NCBI GenBank assembly: GCA_035556715.1
Contig: DATMER010000027.1
Span: 1-64,000 of the forward strand
DNA length: 64,000 nt
DNA from: DATMER01 sp035556715
Lineage (GTDB): Bacteria; Acidobacteriota; Thermoanaerobaculia; Multivoradales; UBA5704
Reading direction: 5' to 3'
Made by a program: the position numbers and the translations under genes. The notes beneath the pieces are model-generated. The model did not search any database and was not told where the DNA came from. It saw only the letters and a program-made list of their open reading frames with translations. This document shows positions 58,912-64,000 of the stretch, one piece after another. The first letter of the stretch is position 1, and every line of letters starts with the position of its first letter.

Positions 58912-60266
58912 AGCTTCAGGTACCTCCGCACGTCGTCGTAGAGCCCCTCCTGGTTGGAGTAGAGGACGTAGTTGCGCGCGGTGGCGAACCACTCGGCCGT
59001 GGAGGGGCGGACCCGGGCCGCGGCTTCGGCCAGGTCCTTGTTCGTCAGCGGATGGGGGATTCCCGAGCGCATGGCTTCCATGAGCTTGGCTTCCACGGCG
59101 CGGTCGACCACGGCTTTCAGGTCGGCCCCCGAGAACTCGGCGGTCTTCTTGGCCAGATGGTCGAAGTCGATCTTCTCGGCTGGCTTGCCGCGCACGAGCA
59201 GGCGCAGGATCTCGGCGCGTCCCGGGAAGTCGGGGGGCGGCACGAAGATGACGCGGTCGAAGCGGCCGGGCCGGCGCAGGGCCGAGTCGAGGTGCCAGGG
59301 CGCGTTGGTCGCGGCCAGGATCAGCACGCCCGAGTTCGCGCCCCGGATGCCGTCGAGCTCGGCCAGGAACTGGTTGATGATCTGGCGCACGGAGCTGGTC
59401 CGCAGGTCGGTCCGCTTGGCCCCCAGGGCGTCCACCTCGTCGAAGAAGAGGACGCAGGGCTTCTTCCTCCGCGCCTGCTCGAAAATGGAGTGGAGGTTGC
59501 GCTCGCTCTGGCCGAGCCACATGTCGAGCACGTCGTGGATCCCCACGGCGAGGAACGGGGACCTGACCTCGCCCGCCGTGGCCCGGGCGAGGAAGGTCTT
59601 GCCGCACCCCGGAGGGCCGTAGAGGAGCACGCCGCCGCCGACTTCCTTGCCGTAGGCGGCGAAGAGCTCGGGGTGCTTCATGGGATGGATGATCTTGAGG
59701 CGGATCTCCTCCTTGAGCGTCTCCAGGCCGCCCACGTCGGTGAAGGAGATGGTCGGCGTCTCGGGCTCGATCAGCACGGCGGCCGGCTCGTCGTCGGACC
59801 TCAGCGGGACCCGGGAGGGTCCCCGCCCCCTCGCAAGATCGTCGTCCTCCTCCGGCTCGATCTGCTCGGCGAAGTCCTCGTCCTCCATGGACGGGTCCGC
59901 CTCGACCGCCTTGCGGTACTCGTCGCGGGCGCGCTCCACCTGGCCGAGCTCGAGGAGCACGTCCGCGGCGAGGCGGTGGGAGCGCCCCCGGATGCCATCC
60001 GAGGGGGTGCCGATCTGCCGCAACAGGAAGAGGGCCTCGGAGGAGCGCCTCTGCCGGTGGAGCACCTGCGCCAGCTCGACCTTGGTCTCGGCCGACGTGG
60101 CGTCCTCGGGGTCGAGCCGCAGGGCTTCGCGCAGCTCCGCCTCGGCCTCGTTCCAGCGTTGCGCCTGGGACAGGACCTCGGCCAGGTGTCGCCGCAGCGG
60201 CACGCTCTCCGGCGAGACGCGGAGCGCCTGCCGCAGGGCCTCGATGGACGATTCGCTGAAGGACAT
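58908..60266 (-). CDS. AAA+ ATPase with N-terminal TPR
   Basis: 452 residues. TPR-like helices 10-135, acidic linker, then a classical AAA+ domain of the p97/katanin type: Walker A 'YGPPGCGKTFL' near residue 215, Walker B 'CVLFFDEVDALG', sensor-1 'LILAATNAPWHLDSAL', arginine finger 'RRPGRFDRVIFVPPP', and sensor-2 'FSGADLKAVVDRA'. Such ATPases unfold proteins or disassemble complexes. First or second gene of a coupled three-gene set with the small acidic protein at 60269 and the TPR membrane protein. Confidence 0.9.
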   Translation of the reverse strand: MSFSESSIEALRQALRVSPESVPLRRHLAEVLSQAQRWNEAEAELREALRLDPEDATSAETKVELAQVLHRQRRSSEALFLLRQIGTPSDGIRGRSHRLAADVLLELGQVERARDEYRKAVEADPSMEDEDFAEQIEPEEDDDLARGRGPSRVPLRSDDEPAAVLIEPETPTISFTDVGGLETLKEEIRLKIIHPMKHPELFAAYGKEVGGGVLLYGPPGCGKTFLARATAGEVRSPFLAVGIHDVLDMWLGQSERNLHSIFEQARRKKPCVLFFDEVDALGAKRTDLRTSSVRQIINQFLAELDGIRGANSGVLILAATNAPWHLDSALRRPGRFDRVIFVPPPDFPGRAEILRLLVRGKPAEKIDFDHLAKKTAEFSGADLKAVVDRAVEAKLMEAMRSGIPHPLTNKDLAEAAARVRPSTAEWFATARNYVLYSNQEGLYDDVRRYLKL

Positions 60267-60268
60267 GC

Positions 60269-60505
60269 TCAGGAGCGGGTCCAGCGCAAGTCCATCTCGT
60301 CCCGGTCGCCCAGGGCGGTGCGGAGGACCTGGACCAGGACGGGATCCGCGCCCTGGCCCTCCAGGAGGTCCACCGTGGTGCGGTTCAGGTAATAGTCGTC
60401 GTCGTCCGACGACTCCTCCTCGAGGTGGTCCACGAGGAACTGGAACTGGTCGTCGGTGAGGGTTCCGACCTCGGCGCCGGACTGCTTGTCGAACAGCTGG
60501 ACCAT
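60269..60505 (-). CDS. Small acidic protein of the AAA+/TPR operon
   Basis: 78 residues from ATG 60505, preceded by AAGGAGAGACATTC; an in-frame ATG at 60535 is a weaker choice. 'MVQLFDKQSGAEVGTLTDDQFQFLVDHLEEESSDDDDYYLNRTTVDLLEGQGADPVLVQVLRTALGDRDEMDLRW' is a recognisable conserved small family, often mis-annotated as 'galactosyldiacylglycerol synthase'; nothing in it supports glycosyl transfer. Two bp ahead of the AAA+ gene, it may be an adaptor or substrate. Confidence 0.7.
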   Translation of the reverse strand: MVQLFDKQSGAEVGTLTDDQFQFLVDHLEEESSDDDDYYLNRTTVDLLEGQGADPVLVQVLRTALGDRDEMDLRWTRS

Positions 60506-60641
60506 GAATGTCTCTCCTTGGATCGTGTCCGCCATTCCGGGCGGTGTGGGGGGATTCTATAGATGTCTGGAAGCGGCGGGGCGGCTCTGGTATCCTAGAG
60601 CAACTAGCTGCATAGCAATTCGCAAAAGCTGTGGGGGTCAT

Positions 60642-62186
60642 ATGACGCGCAAGGCGACGTATCTGTGCTTCCTTTTCCTCGTGACGTTCCTCGTGGCGGC
60701 TCGCACCGTCTCCGCGACCTCGGCGCTGCCGATCGCGGACAGCGCCCTGGCCGACCAGGCGGCGGTGATCGCCGAGGGCACGATCATCCGCAGGGGACCG
60801 TCGTCCGTCACGGACCGTCCCGCCACCGAGTACCGCCTGCGGGTCGAGCGGCTGGTCAAGGGACCGGCCGAGGGAGGAATTCCGGGCGGCACGCTGGTCG
60901 TACGGGTGCCCGGCGGCGCCACGGCGAATGGCCTCAAGCTGAAGGTTTGGGGAGCCCCGGAGCTGCGGATCGGCGAGCGCGCCCTGCTGTTCCTCACAGC
61001 GAACGGGGACGGCACCTATGGACCGCTCCACCTGGCGCTGGGCACCTTCCACGAGCTGCGCTCGGGTTCCCGGCGCCTGGCCGTGCGCGACCTGTCGGAG
61101 ATCCACCAGGTCGGACAGGTCGGACAGGTCGGACAGGAAACGGCCGAGGACGGGGTGCGCGACCTCGACCGCTTCGCCCGCTGGCTCGCCGACCGCGTGG
61201 CGGGGACCGAGCGCGTGGCCGACTATCTCGTGGACCGCGCGCCGGTCCGGCAATCGCTCGGAGACTTCAACTACCTGAACGACGGCGTGAAGGAGATCAA
61301 GCAGCGCTGGCCCAACTTCGACCGCGGCCAGGACGTCGTCTGGAGAGCCCACATGACCGGCCATCCGGGCTTCCCCGGAGGCGGGTTCGCCGAGCTTCAG
61401 GCGGCATTCGCGGCCTGGAACGCGGACCCCTCCACGAACGTCCGCTACCGGTACGACGGCGTGTCTTCGGCGACCCGCGGGTTCAGGGGGCACGACGGGC
61501 AGAACGTGGTCCTGTTTGACGACTTCAACAGCGAGGTCCCCGGCGACTTCAAGTGTGTGAGCCCGGGCAACGGCAGCGGCGTGCTCGCGATCGGCGGGAC
61601 CTGGTACGACGACAGCACGACCCCCGCGACGATCGGCGGAGCCGACATCGTGCTCAACAACGGTACGGGCTGCTGGTTCACGAGCAGCCAGCGGCTGGTG
61701 CAGATCTTCGGCCACGAGCTGGGCCACACCCTCGGCCTGGGGCATTCCTGCGGCGACAAGATGACCGGCTCCTGCAATACGAAGGACAAGGACAACGCGC
61801 TGATGCGCGCCTTCGCCCATGCGGACAATCGCGGGGCGACGCTCCAGAAGGACGACCGCTTCGGCATCTACTCGCTCTATCCGGACCCGAACGGCGTCCC
61901 CCCCGCCGATGACCTGGGCGCGCCCGGCAGCCTGACGGGTGTGGGAGTCTCGCCGACCTCCATCCAGCTCTCCTGGAAGGACAACTCGACCATCGAGACC
62001 CAGTTCATCGTCCAGATGAAGAAGAACGGGAAGTTCAAGCCGGTCAAGACGGTCAAGGCCAACGTCACGGCCGTGACCATCACCGGACTCGCCCGCGGCA
62101 AGAGCTACACCTTCCGGGTGCTTGCCAAGGCGAAGAAGGACACGTCCGGCGCGTCGAACGAAGCCACGGTCAAGACGCTGAACTGA
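60642..62186 (+). CDS. Secreted matrixin-like zinc metalloprotease with fibronectin III domain
   Basis: 514 residues with a signal peptide. Zinc site HELGHTLGLGH (His358, His362, His368) is the extended HExxHxxGxxH motif of matrixins and related metzincins, with the Met-turn at 'NALMRAF'. C-terminal residues about 425-514 are a fibronectin type III domain ('PGSLTGVGVSPTSIQLSWKDNSTIETQFIVQMKKNGKF...ANVTAVTITGLARGKSYTFRVLAKAK'). A 9-bp tandem repeat near residue 160 adds 'QVGQVGQVG'. Start ATG 60642 lacks a strong ribosome site. Confidence 0.88.
   Translation: MTRKATYLCFLFLVTFLVAARTVSATSALPIADSALADQAAVIAEGTIIRRGPSSVTDRPATEYRLRVERLVKGPAEGGIPGGTLVVRVPGGATANGLKLKVWGAPELRIGERALLFLTANGDGTYGPLHLALGTFHELRSGSRRLAVRDLSEIHQVGQVGQVGQETAEDGVRDLDRFARWLADRVAGTERVADYLVDRAPVRQSLGDFNYLNDGVKEIKQRWPNFDRGQDVVWRAHMTGHPGFPGGGFAELQAAFAAWNADPSTNVRYRYDGVSSATRGFRGHDGQNVVLFDDFNSEVPGDFKCVSPGNGSGVLAIGGTWYDDSTTPATIGGADIVLNNGTGCWFTSSQRLVQIFGHELGHTLGLGHSCGDKMTGSCNTKDKDNALMRAFAHADNRGATLQKDDRFGIYSLYPDPNGVPPADDLGAPGSLTGVGVSPTSIQLSWKDNSTIETQFIVQMKKNGKFKPVKTVKANVTAVTITGLARGKSYTFRVLAKAKKDTSGASNEATVKTLN
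61107..61137 (+). repeat. 9-bp tandem repeat CAGGTCGGA inside the metalloprotease gene
   Basis: Three full copies plus a partial one, in frame, coding Gln-Val-Gly repeats between the N-terminal domain and the protease domain. Similar 'GTCNGACA'-type units are often dispersed in related genomes. Confidence 0.85.
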
Positions 62187-62219
62187 TCACACCTCCGTCC
62201 TCTGGAAAGGACGGCTTCG

Positions 62220-62256
62220 ACGGCCCGCCGGGAGACCCGCGGGCCGTTCGATTTCC
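62220..62256 (+). terminator. Hairpin after the metalloprotease gene
   Basis: ACGGCCCGC (62220-62228) pairs with GCGGGCCGT (62239-62247), 10-base loop, followed by TCGATTTCCTT. Moderately convincing as an intrinsic terminator. Confidence 0.65.
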
Positions 62257-62368
62257 TTGATAAATCTGGGTTTTCCGGGATTTTCCTCCCCCTCTCCTCC
62301 CCCTGGCATCGCCGTTGCTCCAAGGGAGTCTCGGAACGTCTCGACAGCAGAGACGCAAGGAGATGAAA

Positions 62369-63076
62369 ATGACGACCAAGAGATCGCATGCGATCTGGAT
62401 GCTGGCCGGCCTGCTGGTAGCGTCCGCCCCTGCCTGGGCGCAGCGGGGTCCGCACGAGAGGGATGGAGCTTTCCGGTTGCACGTGGGCGCCTTTCAGCCG
62501 GAGGGCGATTCCGAGTACTGGGACGACAAGTTCGACGACTTCACGGGCGACATCGACGACTTTGAGAACATCTCGGTGGGTGCCGACTACCTGCTGAGCC
62601 TGAACCGCCACCTGGGGCTCCTCTTCTCGGGCAACCACTACCAGGGGGACCAGACCCAGGCCTACCTCGACTTCGAGGACAACTTCGGCAACGACATCCG
62701 CCATGACACTACGCTGGAGATCACCTCGCTGACCGGCGGCCTCCAGTTCAGCTTCCTGGGACCGGACGCCCCGATCATCCCCTACGTGGGGGCGGGCGGC
62801 GGCCTCTACGTCTGGAACCTGGAGGAGAACGGCGACTTCATCGACTTCGGCAGCGTGAATGACGAGATCTTCACCGCCAGGCTGCAGTCCGAGGGCGAGG
62901 CCTTCGGCTACTACTGGCTGGTGGGGCTGGAGGCGCCGATCACGCACCGCATCTCGGTCTTCGGGGAGGCGCGCTGGACCAACGTGGACGACGAGCTGGA
63001 CGGCGACTTACCGACCCTCGGGGACATCGACCTCGGGGGGCGGGAGTTCCTGGCCGGGATTTCGTGGAATCTTTGA
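62369..63076 (+). CDS. Outer-membrane beta-barrel protein
   Basis: 235 residues from ATG 62369 (AAGGAG 6 bases upstream; the ATG at 62363 is too close). Signal peptide to 'PAWA-QRG'. Alternating strands with aromatic ends ('FRLHVGAFQPEGDSEYWDDKF', 'HLGLLFSGNHYQGDQ', 'IIPYVGAGGGLYVWNLEE', 'YYWLVGLEAPITHRISVFGEARWT') and a C-terminal hydrophobic residue-rich 'REFLAGISWNL' mark an eight-stranded OmpA/OmpW-like barrel. Role not deducible. Confidence 0.82.
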   Translation: MTTKRSHAIWMLAGLLVASAPAWAQRGPHERDGAFRLHVGAFQPEGDSEYWDDKFDDFTGDIDDFENISVGADYLLSLNRHLGLLFSGNHYQGDQTQAYLDFEDNFGNDIRHDTTLEITSLTGGLQFSFLGPDAPIIPYVGAGGGLYVWNLEENGDFIDFGSVNDEIFTARLQSEGEAFGYYWLVGLEAPITHRISVFGEARWTNVDDELDGDLPTLGDIDLGGREFLAGISWNL

Positions 63077-63152
63077 TCCCGTCCCCCCTCTCCCCAGCCC
63101 TCTCCCCCGTGCCGGGGGAGAGGGAGCTTTACTCCGCAGAGTAGAAAGAAAA

Positions 63153-63187
63153 AAGGCCGGCGACTTTCACCGCCGGCCTTTTTGTTG
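63153..63187. terminator. Bidirectional terminator between barrel gene and lon
   Basis: AAGGCCGGCG (63153-63162) pairs with CGCCGGCCTT (63171-63180), loop 8, flanked by an A-run and TTTTTG. A C/T-rich hairpin (63084-63125) lies just before and resembles the inverted repeat at 4687. Confidence 0.92.
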
Positions 63188-63202
63188 ATCCCGTTCCAAG
63201 CT

Positions 63203-64000
<798 letters not shown>

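Noticed and set aside
60267..61820. Upstream extension of the AAA+ frame to 61820
   Set aside because: The start with family resemblance is ATG 60266; the extension is antisense to the metalloprotease gene.

Overview
This 64 kb window is a high-GC chromosomal segment, most likely from Acidobacteriota (a Thermoanaerobaculia-like lineage). The evidence is the combination of a PadR regulator with an ABC-type duplicated permease (ADOP family), a CHAT/TPR protein beside an ECF sigma/anti-sigma pair, many small XRE regulators, and secreted proteins ending in the 'PCR..DTR ... GYF' module. There are no rRNA or tRNA genes, no CRISPR array, and no phage structural genes.

Layout. 1-0.34 kb: the left end of an IS3-family element that has cut a secreted CAP-domain gene. 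0.4-5.5 kb: cNMP/PilZ protein, lipid kinase and four helix-turn-helix regulators. 5.8-9.8 kb: dehydratase-like protein, a coiled-coil protein, a 21-bp-period repeat array (array 1), then a three-gene module of two paralogous unknowns and a trypsin-like protease. 9.9-18.2 kb: divergent regulator/membrane pair with a perfect palindromic operator, M50 protease, DUF5985 operon, MazEF, DUF1259, a cysteine-rich secreted protein, a nucleotidyltransferase. 18.4-24.5 kb: hybrid histidine kinase, serine hydrolase lipoprotein, a pseudopilin-domain fusion, a beta-propeller protein with a MoaD-like partner. 24.6-32.6 kb: Hsp70-like protein, three tandem HEAT-repeat paralogues, then a coupled cyclopropane synthase / CarF-type desaturase / hotdog thioesterase set. 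32.6-38.3 kb: AT-richer accessory stretch with a large P-loop NTPase carrying an ACT-like segment, a lone antitoxin, array 2, a winged-helix protein and a decayed amidohydrolase. 38.4-44.7 kb: PadR/ADOP pair, amidohydrolase, HigBA, array 3 with a second coiled-coil/winged-helix protein and a histidine-kinase remnant. 44.7-50.2 kb: CHAT/TPR protein with sigma and anti-sigma factors. 50.3-64 kb: housekeeping, with an SAH riboswitch driving ahcY, glnS with a YqeY-like tail, PQQ-propeller protein, AAA+/TPR operon, matrixin-like protease, outer-membrane barrel and the end of lon.

The most unusual feature is a set of three arrays (about 6804-7230, 36437-37147 and 43660-44058). All are built from units repeating every 20-22 bp (two helical turns), but each uses a different core word. 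Two of them abut, to within about a dozen bases, a gene encoding an N-terminal coiled coil, a Pro-rich linker and a C-terminal winged helix. The third follows a coiled-coil gene. They look like phased protein-binding arrays rather than genes or CRISPRs; function is inference only.
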